Source: Christensenellaceae bacterium (GTDB taxonomy: Bacteria > Bacillota > Clostridia > Christensenellales > UBA1750). Taken from it: a stretch of 8,911 nucleotides of DNA. The stretch spans positions 1 through 8,911 of the forward strand of contig JAITTC010000124.1 of assembly GCA_031287285.1 (NCBI GenBank). Direction: 5' to 3'. The first letter of the stretch is position 1, and each line of letters opens with the position of its first letter. A program made the translations under genes and the position numbers. This document shows, piece after piece, positions 1-6,179 of the stretch. Under the pieces are notes generated by a model. The model worked only from the letters and a program-made list of their open reading frames with translations, was not told where the DNA came from and searched no databases.

Positions 1-2
1 AG

Positions 3-167
3 CGCGGCGCCCGCCCCTTGGCGCGCGAGCGGAGCGAGCGCGCCGTGCCCGCCGAGCGTGAGCGAGGCGATTCATTCAGGCGCGCGACCCTAAGGGAGCG
101 CGCAACCGCCGAACGAAACGAACCCTTTGCGAAGGCCGTGAAGAATGACTGCGAAGAGGAATTATGA
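3..167 (+). CDS. C-terminal tail of upstream gene (partial; perhaps truB)
   Basis: A reading frame starting at base 3 stays open for 54 codons and stops with TGA at 165-167, overlapping the ribF start codon as ATGA. That overlap is typical of translationally coupled genes and is the main support. The peptide is extremely rich in Arg and Glu in its first two thirds (for example ARERSERA, then AERERG), then ends in AKAVKNDCEEEL. No conserved domain is visible, so the product cannot be identified directly. In many bacteria truB (tRNA pseudouridine-55 synthase) lies just before ribF, so a truB C-terminus is the contextual guess. Two alternatives remain: the stretch may be non-coding and palindrome-rich, or a repeat may have been inserted into the gene's end. 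The frame at base 1 is also open, to position 93. Confidence 0.42.
   Translation, partial: RGARPLARERSERAVPAERERGDSFRRATLRERATAERNEPFAKAVKNDCEEEL
20..122. repeat. Cluster of GC-rich small palindromes and degenerate GAGCG repeats
   Basis: Three similar units follow one another: GAGCGGAGCGAG at 27-38, GAGCGTGAGCGAG at 54-66 and the degenerate GAACGAAACGAA at 111-122. The first is flanked by inverted GGCGCGC (20-26) and GCGCGCC (38-44). A second hairpin pairs GCGCGC at 80-85 with 98-103, with inner CCC/GGG around TAA. They lie inside the putative coding tail upstream of ribF. They could be a palindromic repeat family or merely low-complexity Arg/Glu codons. Confidence 0.45.
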
Positions 168-1087
168 GGCTGATTATCGATTTGACCGAGGGATTTTCTC
201 AAAAAACGGCCCTTGCACTGGGCATGTTCGACGGGCTGCACCTTGGCCACCAAACCATCCTGGCCGCAGCGAGAGGCCTTGCGAAGGAACGGGGCCTGGT
301 GCCCGGCGCCTTTAGCTTCTCGAACCATCCGCTCTCGCTGCTCGGCGGCGAGAACGCCAAAAAACTCCTCTTGCCGGCTGCCGAGAAGGCTTGGTCGCTC
401 AAAAAGGCCGGCATGAAGCTCGCCGTCCTGCCTCGCTTTACAGAGGAAGTCAAAAACATGGCGGCCGAGGATTTTATCCGCCTCCTTTGCGAAGGCTATG
501 GGGCGAAGGCCCTCGTCGCCGGGGAAGATCACCGCTTCGGGCGCGGCGGCAAGGGCGGCGCAGCCCTTTTGCAAAGGCTTTCCGCCCAAATGGGCTTTGA
601 GCTTAAAATCCTGCCGCCGCTTTGCTTAAAGGGTGAAAAGCTCTCGTCAAGCTCCATTCGCGCGCTGCTTCAGGCAGGTGATTTAGCGGACGCCACCGCG
701 CTTTTGGGCCAGCCCTACGCGCTTTGGGGCCGCGTCATGCACGGGCAGCATCTCGCGCGAAAGCTCGGCTTCCCCACCGTGAACCTGGCTCTGAATCAAG
801 AAAAGCTTCTGCCCAGATTCGGGGTATACGCAGGCCTTGCCACGCTGGATGGCGCGCGCTATCAAGCCGTGTGCAACATCGGCCTTCGGCCTAGCGTGCG
901 CGGCGCGCCGCCCGCGACCGAGGCGCATCTCATGGGCTTTTCGGGCGATGCCTATGGCCGCTGCGTAAAGCTTGAGCTTTTGGCGTTTCTGCGGCCCGAG
1001 GCCAAATTCGATGGCCTTGAGGCCCTAAAAGCTCAAGTCCAGCGCGATATGGCGGCAGCAGCGGCTATTCTCGCCGCCCAAGCCTAA
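164..1087 (+). CDS. ribF: Bifunctional riboflavin kinase / FAD synthetase
   Basis: This cytoplasmic enzyme phosphorylates riboflavin to FMN with ATP and then adenylates FMN to FAD. The 307-aa length is normal for the family. The N-terminal nucleotidyltransferase half shows G-x-FDGLHLGH at residues 20-29 (catalytic HxGH-type His26 and His29), AGEDHRFG at 119-126 and SSSSIR at 161-166. The C-terminal riboflavin kinase half begins near 186, with GRVMHG at 189-194, LGFPTVNL at 201-208 (PT nucleotide and metal-binding motif), CNIGLRPS at 237-244 and EAHLMGF at 253-259, which carries the expected catalytic Glu. The start overlaps the upstream frame as ATGA; a GAGGA at 156-160 sits only 3 bases before ATG, so coupling may matter. 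No terminator is evident after it, and rpsO has its own promoter. Confidence 0.96.
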   Translation: MRLIIDLTEGFSQKTALALGMFDGLHLGHQTILAAARGLAKERGLVPGAFSFSNHPLSLLGGENAKKLLLPAAEKAWSLKKAGMKLAVLPRFTEEVKNMAAEDFIRLLCEGYGAKALVAGEDHRFGRGGKGGAALLQRLSAQMGFELKILPPLCLKGEKLSSSSIRALLQAGDLADATALLGQPYALWGRVMHGQHLARKLGFPTVNLALNQEKLLPRFGVYAGLATLDGARYQAVCNIGLRPSVRGAPPATEAHLMGFSGDAYGRCVKLELLAFLRPEAKFDGLEALKAQVQRDMAAAAAILAAQA

Positions 1088-1106
1088 AAATAACGCTTCC
1101 CCGGCA

Positions 1107-1135
1107 TTTACAAATTGCCGCTGTTCTGCTATGAT
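1107..1135 (+). promoter_or_regulatory. Housekeeping sigma promoter for rpsO, extended -10
   Basis: TTTACA at 1107-1112 and TATGAT at 1130-1135 are separated by exactly 17 bases, and TGC directly precedes the -10, making an extended -10 element. It lies in an AT-rich patch between ribF and rpsO. Transcription would start near 1141-1143, giving a leader of about 100 bases. Confidence 0.8.
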
Positions 1136-1141
1136 AAAAAC

Positions 1142-1241
1142 TGGTTTGAACCGCCGCTGGAGGGTTTGCGTGCCAACGCAGCGCGGCCAATTCGGCGCTC
1201 GGCGATTTCTAAATCAACTTTAAATGCGGAGGAACAAGGAC
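1142..1241 (+). promoter_or_regulatory. Structured rpsO 5' leader, possible S15 autoregulatory element
   Basis: The predicted leader contains a nested hairpin: TGCGT (1167-1171) pairs with ACGCA (1176-1180) around the tetraloop GCCA. Outside it, CCG and CGC at 1151-1157 can pair with GCGCGG at 1181-1186, with a bulged C and a G-rich internal loop at 1158-1166. S15 represses its own translation through unrelated leader structures in several bacterial groups, so an S15-binding role is plausible by analogy. No known class was matched. Confidence 0.4.
1228..1233 (+). promoter_or_regulatory. Ribosome binding site fixing the rpsO start
   Basis: GGAGGA ends 8 bases before ATG at 1242. It lies inside the codons that an earlier in-frame ATG at 1224 would use, so the later start is preferred. 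That also gives the usual S15 N-terminus. Confidence 0.88.
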
Positions 1242-1505
1242 ATGGACAAGACCCTGAAGACCGACCTCATCCAAAAATTCGCCCGCCACGAGGGCGACAC
1301 CGGCTCGCCGGAGGTGCAGATCGCCCTTTTGACCGAGCGCATCAACCACCTGACCGAGCACCTGCGCTCCAACAAGAAGGATCACCACTCCCGCCGCGGG
1401 CTGCTCATCATGGTCGGCAAGCGGCGCGGCTTGCTGGACTATCTGCGCAAGCTCGACGTGATGCGCTACCGCGAACTGATCGCAGAGCTCAACATCCGCC
1501 GCTAA
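1242..1505 (+). CDS. rpsO: 30S ribosomal protein S15
   Basis: S15 is a primary binder of 16S rRNA; it nucleates assembly of the platform of the small subunit and contributes to a bridge with the large subunit. With the ATG at 1242 the product is 87 aa, close to the family's usual 89. Family signatures are plain: DTGSPEVQ at residues 19-26, the helix around LTEHL at 37-41, KKDHHSRRGLL at 45-55 and VGKRRGLLDYL ending near residue 68. The last residues, NIRR, are also typical. The gene has its own extended -10 promoter and structured leader and is followed by pnp, an arrangement conserved from Bacillus to Escherichia coli. An upstream in-frame ATG at 1224 would add six residues but would consume the ribosome binding site. 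Confidence 0.97.
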   Translation: MDKTLKTDLIQKFARHEGDTGSPEVQIALLTERINHLTEHLRSNKKDHHSRRGLLIMVGKRRGLLDYLRKLDVMRYRELIAELNIRR

Positions 1506-1522
1506 ATCAAGCACAGGCCTCG

Positions 1523-1568
1523 TTTCGCAGGGGGCCGGGCAGAGCAAAAGCCCGGCCATCCTGCGAAA
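1523..1568 (+). promoter_or_regulatory. Long rpsO-pnp intergenic hairpin, likely RNase III processing site
   Basis: TTTCGCAGG (1523-1531) pairs with CCTGCGAAA (1560-1568), and GGCCGGGC (1533-1540) pairs with GCCCGGCC (1550-1557), leaving only G1532 and 1558-1559 unpaired. This gives 17 base pairs with a 9-base loop. No T run follows, so it is a poor terminator. In E. coli and Streptomyces a hairpin in this spacer is cut by RNase III and contributes to PNPase control; the same role is inferred here. Confidence 0.65.
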
Positions 1569-1596
1569 TTCATCTTAAGCGCCCTTCCTGCTCCGT

Positions 1597-1643
1597 GGGG
1601 TTTGCCGAGTTTTTTTAAAAGCCAAAAAGGCCCGGCAAACTCC
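1597..1643 (+). promoter_or_regulatory. Second stem-loop in the pnp leader
   Basis: GGGGTTTGCCG (1597-1607) pairs with CGGCAAACTCC (1633-1643): 11 pairs with one G-U. The 25-base loop holds a run of seven T (1610-1616) and a small GCC-AAAAA-GGC hairpin at 1621-1631. It lies 66 bases before the pnp start. It may stabilise processed pnp mRNA or be a PNPase target; its role is unknown. Confidence 0.5.
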
Positions 1644-1709
1644 ATGCAGAAGGGGCAAAGATGAAAAGACGGGCCGTTTCCCCCTACCTTTGAAAGGAGA
1701 TCCCCTAAA

Positions 1710-3872
1710 ATGGAACATCGCATCTACAAAACCGACCTGGCCGGCAGGGAACTTTCCCTCGAATTCGGCCGCTACGCAGAGCAGGCATCGGGCAGCGTGC
1801 TCGTTCGCTATGGCGATACCGCCGTGCTCGTCTGCGCCACGGTTTCCGCCTCCCCCCGCCCGGGCATCGACTTCTTCCCCCTCGGCTGCGATTTCGAAGA
1901 AAAGCTCTACTCCGTGGGTAAGATCCCCGGCGGCTTCATCAAGCGCGAGGGCAGACCGACCGAAAAGGCGGTCCTCACCTCCCGCCTCATCGATCGCCCC
2001 CTGCGCCCGCTCTTCCCCAAGGGCTTCCGCAACGATGTTTCCGTGGTCGCCACGGTGCTTTCAAACGATAACGACAATTCGGCCGAGATTCCCGCGATGA
2101 TCGGCTCCTCCATCGCCCTTGCGGTTTCGCCCATCCCCTTTGGCGGGCCGACTGGCTCGGTCGTCGTTGGGCTGGTTGACGGCGAGTTCGTCTTGAACCC
2201 AAACCTCGAGCAGCGCGAAAAGAGCGATTTGCACCTGACGGTCTCTGGCACGAAGGACGCCATCATGATGGTCGAAGCCGGCGCTAGGGAGATCAGCGAA
2301 GAAACCATGCTCTCGGCCATCCTCTTCGCCCATGAAGAGATCAAGCGCCTGGTGGCCTTTCAAGAGGGCATCATCGCGGAAATCGGCCAGCCAAAGGCCG
2401 AGTTCACGCTGGTCAGCGTGCGCGAAGATCTGGAAGAGAAGGTGCAGGCCTTCGCCATCCATAGGATGGAATGGGTTTTTGAAACCTTCGACCGCGAGGA
2501 GCGCTCCGCGCGCGAAAAGCAGGTCAAGCAGGAGGCGCTCGACGCCTTCCTGGCCGATTACCCAGACGGCGAGCGCGAAATCGGCGATATTCTCTATGCG
2601 ATGCAAAAAAAGGTCATGCGCGCCAACATCACCAAGAACGGCGTCCGGCCGGACGGCCGCGCCCTGACCCAGGTGCGCCCGATTTGGTGCGAGGCCGGCA
2701 TCTTGCCGCGCCCGCACGGCTCCGCCGTGTTCACCAGGGGCCAAACCCAGGTGATGAGCGTCGTCACCCTGGGCGCCGTGGGCGACCAGCAGAAGCTCGA
2801 CGGCATCTCGGAAGAAGAGTTCAAGCGCTACATGCACCATTACAACATGCCCCCCTACTCCACCGGCGAATCGCGCCCCCTGCGCTCCCCGGGCCGCCGC
2901 GAAATCGGCCACGGCGCGCTGGCAGAGCGCGCTCTGGAGCCCATGATCCCCGATGAAGAAAGCTTCCCCTACGCCATCCGCGTGGTTTCAGAGGCGATCT
3001 CTTCAAACGGCTCCACCTCGATGGGCTCCGTCTGCGGCTCCACGCTCGCGCTCATGGATGCCGGCGTGCCGCTCAAAAAGCCGGTCGCGGGCTGCGCCAT
3101 GGGCCTGATTCAAGACGAAGCCTCCGGCAAGATCTCGGTCTTGACCGACATCCAGGGCCTTGAGGACTTCCTTGGCGACATGGACTTCAAGGTCGCGGGC
3201 ACCAAGGACGGCATCACCGCCATCCAGATGGACATCAAGATCAAGGGCATCGACGAAGCCATCCTTCGCCAGGCGCTGGCGCAGGCCTATGAGGGCCGCA
3301 TGCACATCATGGGCAAGATGCTCGAGGTGCTCGACGCCCCGCGCGAGAGCCTGTCAAAATACGCGCCCAAGATCATCAGCTTTAGTATCGATCCAGAAAA
3401 GATCCGCGAGGTCATCGGCTCCGGCGGCAAGGTCATCAACAAGATCATCGCAGACACCGGCGTGAAGATCGACATCGAAGACGACGGCCGCGTCTTCATC
3501 GCCACGCCCGACGAGGAGGCGGCCGCGAAGGCCCGCCACATCATCGAATCCATCGCGGGCGGCGTGGAAGTCGGCCAGGAATTCGTGGGCAAGGTCGTGC
3601 GCATCATTCCAATCGGCGCGTTCGTCGAGCTGGTGCCCGGCAAGGATGGGATGCTCCACATCTCCAAGCTCGCCCCGGGCCGCGTCGAAAAGGTTGAAGA
3701 CGCGGTGTCGCTGGGCGACATCATCCCCGTGCGCGTTTCGCGCATCGACCAGCAGGGCCGCGTCGATCTCGTCCGGACCGACATCGTGGTGCCCGAGCGC
3801 CCGCCGCGCCCGGCCTTTAACCGCGAGGGCGGCGACCGCCGCCCGCCCTTCCGCCCTCACCGCGAGGATTAA
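1710..3872 (+). CDS. pnp: Polyribonucleotide nucleotidyltransferase (PNPase)
   Basis: PNPase is a trimeric 3'-to-5' phosphorolytic exoribonuclease that releases nucleoside diphosphates during mRNA decay; it can also run in reverse. The 720-aa product is full length. The first RNase PH-like domain covers about residues 1-140 and includes the RNA-contacting GGFIKREGRP at 74-83. A helical linker follows at about 240-310. The second, catalytic RNase PH domain spans about 311-545, with the phosphate-binding region SNGSTSM at 432-438 and the acidic metal-binding set LGDMDFK at 488-494 (D490, D492). A KH domain carries IGSGGK at 569-574, and an S1 domain spans about 622-690. The tail after 695 is rich in Pro and Arg. 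AAAGGAGA at 1693-1700, in a small CCTTT-G-AAAGG palindrome, precedes the ATG by 9 bases. It is probably co-transcribed with rpsO, since no separate promoter was found. Confidence 0.98.
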   Translation: MEHRIYKTDLAGRELSLEFGRYAEQASGSVLVRYGDTAVLVCATVSASPRPGIDFFPLGCDFEEKLYSVGKIPGGFIKREGRPTEKAVLTSRLIDRPLRPLFPKGFRNDVSVVATVLSNDNDNSAEIPAMIGSSIALAVSPIPFGGPTGSVVVGLVDGEFVLNPNLEQREKSDLHLTVSGTKDAIMMVEAGAREISEETMLSAILFAHEEIKRLVAFQEGIIAEIGQPKAEFTLVSVREDLEEKVQAFAIHRMEWVFETFDREERSAREKQVKQEALDAFLADYPDGEREIGDILYAMQKKVMRANITKNGVRPDGRALTQVRPIWCEAGILPRPHGSAVFTRGQTQVMSVVTLGAVGDQQKLDGISEEEFKRYMHHYNMPPYSTGESRPLRSPGRREIGHGALAERALEPMIPDEESFPYAIRVVSEAISSNGSTSMGSVCGSTLALMDAGVPLKKPVAGCAMGLIQDEASGKISVLTDIQGLEDFLGDMDFKVAGTKDGITAIQMDIKIKGIDEAILRQALAQAYEGRMHIMGKMLEVLDAPRESLSKYAPKIISFSIDPEKIREVIGSGGKVINKIIADTGVKIDIEDDGRVFIATPDEEAAAKARHIIESIAGGVEVGQEFVGKVVRIIPIGAFVELVPGKDGMLHISKLAPGRVEKVEDAVSLGDIIPVRVSRIDQQGRVDLVRTDIVVPERPPRPAFNREGGDRRPPFRPHRED

Positions 3873-3916
3873 AACGCTGCGTCGCGGCAAAAGCTAAGCC
3901 CAACGTGACTCAAGCC

Positions 3917-3945
3917 AAAAAGGGGAAGCGCCGCTTCCCCTTTTT
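3917..3945 (+). terminator. Intrinsic terminator after pnp
   Basis: AAAAAGGGGAAGC (3917-3929) is perfectly complementary to GCTTCCCCTTTTT (3933-3945), with a 3-base GCC loop. The GC-rich core is followed by five T on the top strand and, by symmetry, on the bottom strand, so it could act in both directions. It lies only 22 bases before the next start codon. Confidence 0.9.
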
Positions 3946-3967
3946 CATCATCTAAGGAGGCTGCTTC

Positions 3968-5230
3968 ATGCAAGTTTTTGACCGGGCAACCCTGCCAAAC
4001 GGCCTGACCATCGTGGGCGAGAGGATGCCCTACCTGCGCTCGATCTCCTTAGGGGTTTGGGTGCGCAACGGCTCAGCCGACGAAGCGCCCGAAGAGAACG
4101 GCTACTCGCACTTCGTCGAGCACATGCTCTTTAAGGGGACCGCCCATCGCAGCGCGCGGCAGATCGCGGAGGAAATGGACTTCCTTGGCGGCCAGATGAA
4201 CGCCTTCACATCCAAAGAACTGACCTGCTTTTACGTCAAGGCGGTTTCCACCCGCCTGCAAGAGGCGCTCGGCCTGCTCTCGGACCTCGTTTTAAACCCG
4301 GCCTTCCCGCAGGGCGAGCTCGAAAAGGAAAAGGGCGTCATTTTAGAGGAAATCGCCATGGGGGAAGACACGCCGGAAGACCTGGCGCAGGACCAGCTCG
4401 CCCTGGCCATGTTTGGCGGGCACTCGCTGGGGCGCAGCATTTTAGGGCCCGCAGAGGGCATCCGCGCCGTGAGCCGCGAGGCGCTTCTTCACTTCATGCA
4501 GGCGCGCTATAAGCCCCAGAATGCGGTCTTTACCCTGGCCGGCAACTACGATTGGGACCAGGCCCTGCATCTCCTCAGTCAAGCCTTCGCTCCCTGGGGC
4601 GGCGCGTATCAATATCGCAACTACCCCGCTGTGGAGTTCGCGCCAAAAACCCTCTTTCGGCGCAAGGAGCTCGAGCAGACCCAGGTCTGCCTGGCCTTCC
4701 CCTCGCTGCCGATGGGCGATGAAGCCAACTTCACCCTGCTGATTCTCAACAACCTGCTGGGCGGCTCGATGTCTTCCAGGCTGTTTCAGCGCATCCGCGA
4801 GGAGGCGGGCCTTGCCTACAGCGTCTATTCCTACCCGAGCTCCCACGCGCGCACGGGGATCGAAACCCTCTACGCGGGCACCAGCCCAAAGACCGCCCAG
4901 CGCGTTTTAAACCTCATGGGCGAGGAGCTCAAGCGGCTTGTTGAGGATGGCATCCCCAAGGAGGAGTTCGAAAAGTCGCGCGAGCAGATCCGCGGCAGCT
5001 ACCTGCTCTCGATGGAGTCCGGCAGCGCCAGGATGCAGGCGCTGGGCCGCGGGCAGCTGCTGCTGGGGCGCTTGCGCGGCGAAGAGGAATACCTTCAAAG
5101 CCTGGACGCGGCCAGCCTGGAAGAAGCCCAGGCCCTTTGCCAAAAAATCTTCCTCTCGCCCTTCGGCGCCTCGGTCGTAGGCCCCGAGGATCTTGACTTT
5201 TCGGCCCTTTCGGAGGCCCTGCATGGATAA
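3968..5230 (+). CDS. M16 family zinc metalloprotease
   Basis: This is a single-unit (about 45 kDa) M16 peptidase, related to mitochondrial processing peptidase beta and Bacillus MlpA. The inverted zinc motif HFVEH is at residues 48-52: His48 and His52 bind zinc and Glu51 is the catalytic base. The third ligand is Glu128 in ILEEI, 76 residues after His52, the spacing expected for the family. The C-terminal M16 domain shows the conserved block SSRLFQRIREEAGLAYSVYSY starting near residue 270. No signal peptide is seen, so it is probably cytoplasmic; it may degrade peptides, but its substrate is unknown. AAGGAGG at 3954-3960 lies 7 bases before ATG. An M16 protease gene follows pnp in many Bacillota. 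The pnp terminator sits immediately upstream and no promoter was found between them. The 3' end overlaps the next gene. Confidence 0.93.
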   Translation: MQVFDRATLPNGLTIVGERMPYLRSISLGVWVRNGSADEAPEENGYSHFVEHMLFKGTAHRSARQIAEEMDFLGGQMNAFTSKELTCFYVKAVSTRLQEALGLLSDLVLNPAFPQGELEKEKGVILEEIAMGEDTPEDLAQDQLALAMFGGHSLGRSILGPAEGIRAVSREALLHFMQARYKPQNAVFTLAGNYDWDQALHLLSQAFAPWGGAYQYRNYPAVEFAPKTLFRRKELEQTQVCLAFPSLPMGDEANFTLLILNNLLGGSMSSRLFQRIREEAGLAYSVYSYPSSHARTGIETLYAGTSPKTAQRVLNLMGEELKRLVEDGIPKEEFEKSREQIRGSYLLSMESGSARMQALGRGQLLLGRLRGEEEYLQSLDAASLEEAQALCQKIFLSPFGASVVGPEDLDFSALSEALHG

Positions 5231-5603
5231 GCTCGATGAAATCTTCCGCCTGCAGCAAAGCTTTAACCAAAGCCTCAAGGACGAGCGGGCTTTAAACGGT
5301 ATTCCGCCCGAAGAATGGATTCAAAAGCAGGTCTTGGCCACGATTTCGGAGCTTGCCGAAGTGCTCGACGAGGCGCGCTTCAAGTGGTGGAAGAACAATC
5401 CCCCCGTTCAGCCCGAAAAGCTCAAGGGCGAGCTGGTCGACGTGCTGCACTTCTTCGTTTCGATGTGCCTGGAGGCGGGCATGGACGCAAGCGAGCTGCA
5501 CGCGCTGTATTTAGCCAAGAACCGCGTCAATTTCGAGCGCCAGAAGGGGCTTTGGGGCAAGGACTACCAAAACGGCGCGAATGGCGCGGCGCCCCAGGGC
5601 TAA
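5223..5603 (+). CDS. dUTPase/MazG-like all-alpha nucleotide pyrophosphohydrolase
   Basis: The 126-aa product resembles the all-alpha dimeric dUTPase-type family found in Bacillota and phages, which hydrolyses dUTP (or related NTPs) to the monophosphate and pyrophosphate with Mg2+. Visible metal-binding motifs are SELAEVLDE at residues 42-50 (Glu43, Glu46, Glu50) and ELVDVLHFF at 70-78 (Glu70, Asp73). RFKWWKNNPP at 52-61 between them is typical of the dUTPase branch. The ATG at 5223 is chosen because it gives the natural N-terminus MDKLDEIF and has GGAGG at 5212-5216, 6 bases upstream; the open frame extends further back to an ATG at 5193, which would run deeper into the protease gene. It overlaps the M16 protease gene by 8 bases, implying translational coupling. 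It is shorter than many relatives, so exact substrate (dUTP, dCTP or other) is uncertain. Confidence 0.82.
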   Translation: MDKLDEIFRLQQSFNQSLKDERALNGIPPEEWIQKQVLATISELAEVLDEARFKWWKNNPPVQPEKLKGELVDVLHFFVSMCLEAGMDASELHALYLAKNRVNFERQKGLWGKDYQNGANGAAPQG

Positions 5604-5630
5604 GCCGCAGGGCGCGGCCTGAAGCGCGCC

Positions 5631-5661
5631 AAAAGCGCCCGGTTTCATCTGGGCGCTTTTT
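5631..5661 (+). terminator. Intrinsic terminator of the protease-dUTPase unit
   Basis: AAAAGCGCCC (5631-5640) is perfectly complementary to GGGCGCTTTT (5651-5660), with a 10-base loop and another T at 5661. The stem ends in a T run, as expected for a Rho-independent terminator, and it lies 27 bases after the stop codon at 5601-5603. From 5662 to 5740 only weak small hairpins are seen, such as GCTGCG (5688-5693) with CGCAGC (5702-5707). Confidence 0.88.
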
Positions 5662-5740
5662 ATATCGCCGCAGAAGGGGCCGGCGGCGCTGCGGTTTAGC
5701 GCGCAGCCAAAAATAGCCCGCCGATGAAAGCGCATTTTTC

Positions 5741-5769
5741 TTGCCTTTGTGCTCAAAAAAGTGTATGAT
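5741..5769 (+). promoter_or_regulatory. Promoter for the small ORF-secDF operon
   Basis: TTGCCT at 5741-5746 and TATGAT at 5764-5769 have a 17-base spacer and stand in an AT-rich island in otherwise GC-rich DNA. The -10 is identical to that of the rpsO promoter. A start near 5776 would leave a leader of about 30 bases before the ATG at 5805. It is the only good promoter seen before secDF. Confidence 0.75.
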
Positions 5770-5804
5770 AACCTGAGTTTAAAGCGCAAAGGGGGCGGCG
5801 GCAG

Positions 5805-6179
5805 ATGAAGAAAAGGGCAAGAGGCCTTTTTTTGGCCTTTCTTTTGCTCGTTCTTTGCCTGATCCCCCCTGTTTTCGTGCTTTCGGCCGGCCAGCGCGCC
5901 GAAGGCGGCGAGGGCGCGGCGCAAACCTCCTCGCTCAGCGCTTCCGCACGGCAGCTTCTTTGGGTCGCTTCCGGCGAGAGTCTCTTGCGCGCAAGCGGCG
6001 CTGCCGAACGGGGCGCGAAGGCCTTTTTGCCCCTGGCGCTGCCCTTGTTCTGCCTCTTGCTCCCCCCGCGCGGCTTCTTTTGCCGAAGTCTTGGCAAAAG
6101 AGCGCGGCGGCAGCGGCGCAAGGCCCCGCCTTTGGCCCTTTTCTTGGGCGGGCACGCCCCACCTTTGGCTGCCCTTTAG
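5805..6179 (+). CDS. Candidate secretion-monitoring arrest peptide upstream of secDF
   Basis: I do not recognise this 124-aa product as a named family. It starts MKKRARG followed by a hydrophobic stretch at residues 8-28, like a signal peptide or signal anchor. A mildly polar region (29-72) leads to a second hydrophobic segment (73-92), then a strongly basic stretch GKRARRQRRK (97-106). The C-terminus carries two APPLA copies, at 107-111 and 118-122; the second reads HAPPLAAL and ends the protein. Known arrest peptides upstream of secDF (VemP, ApdA, ApdP) combine an export signal with a C-terminal stalling sequence, RAPP in ApdA and ApdP; HAPP is close to it. AAAGGGGG at 5788-5795 lies 9 bases before ATG. 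It has its own promoter and lies 43 bases before secDF, clearly in one operon. It could instead be an ordinary small membrane protein. Coding status is fairly likely; the arrest function is inference. Confidence 0.62.
   Translation: MKKRARGLFLAFLLLVLCLIPPVFVLSAGQRAEGGEGAAQTSSLSASARQLLWVASGESLLRASGAAERGAKAFLPLALPLFCLLLPPRGFFCRSLGKRARRQRRKAPPLALFLGGHAPPLAAL
6123..6170 (+). repeat. Short in-frame duplication encoding APPLA twice
   Basis: The 15-base words at 6123-6137 and 6156-6170 match at 13 of 15 bases; both mismatches are third codon positions (CCG/CCA and GCC/GCT). Each encodes Ala-Pro-Pro-Leu-Ala, preceded by Lys106 in the first and His117 in the second. Synonymous-only differences suggest the peptide, rather than the DNA, has been kept. 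Confidence 0.7.

Noticed and set aside
1224..1241. Upstream ATG as rpsO start
   Set aside because: It would place the GGAGGA ribosome binding site inside the coding sequence and add six residues not seen in the S15 family; it has no good binding site of its own.
1523..1568. Hairpin after rpsO as an intrinsic terminator
   Set aside because: No T run follows the stem (next bases are TTCATCTTAAG), and pnp has no other visible promoter, so processing is a better reading.
1115..1618. 167-codon + strand frame covering rpsO
   Set aside because: It is an out-of-frame reading through rpsO; S15 in the other frame is unambiguous. Its start lies within the rpsO promoter.
2061..2912. 283-codon open frame on the - strand inside pnp
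   Set aside because: It lies wholly within the full-length PNPase gene and mirrors its GC-rich codon pattern. No family motifs or ribosome binding site support it; such antisense frames are expected in high-GC genes.
5668..5707. Small hairpins between the terminator and the secDF-operon promoter as an RNA gene
   Set aside because: Only six-base stems that compete with one another in GC-rich DNA, with no promoter of their own and no larger fold visible.
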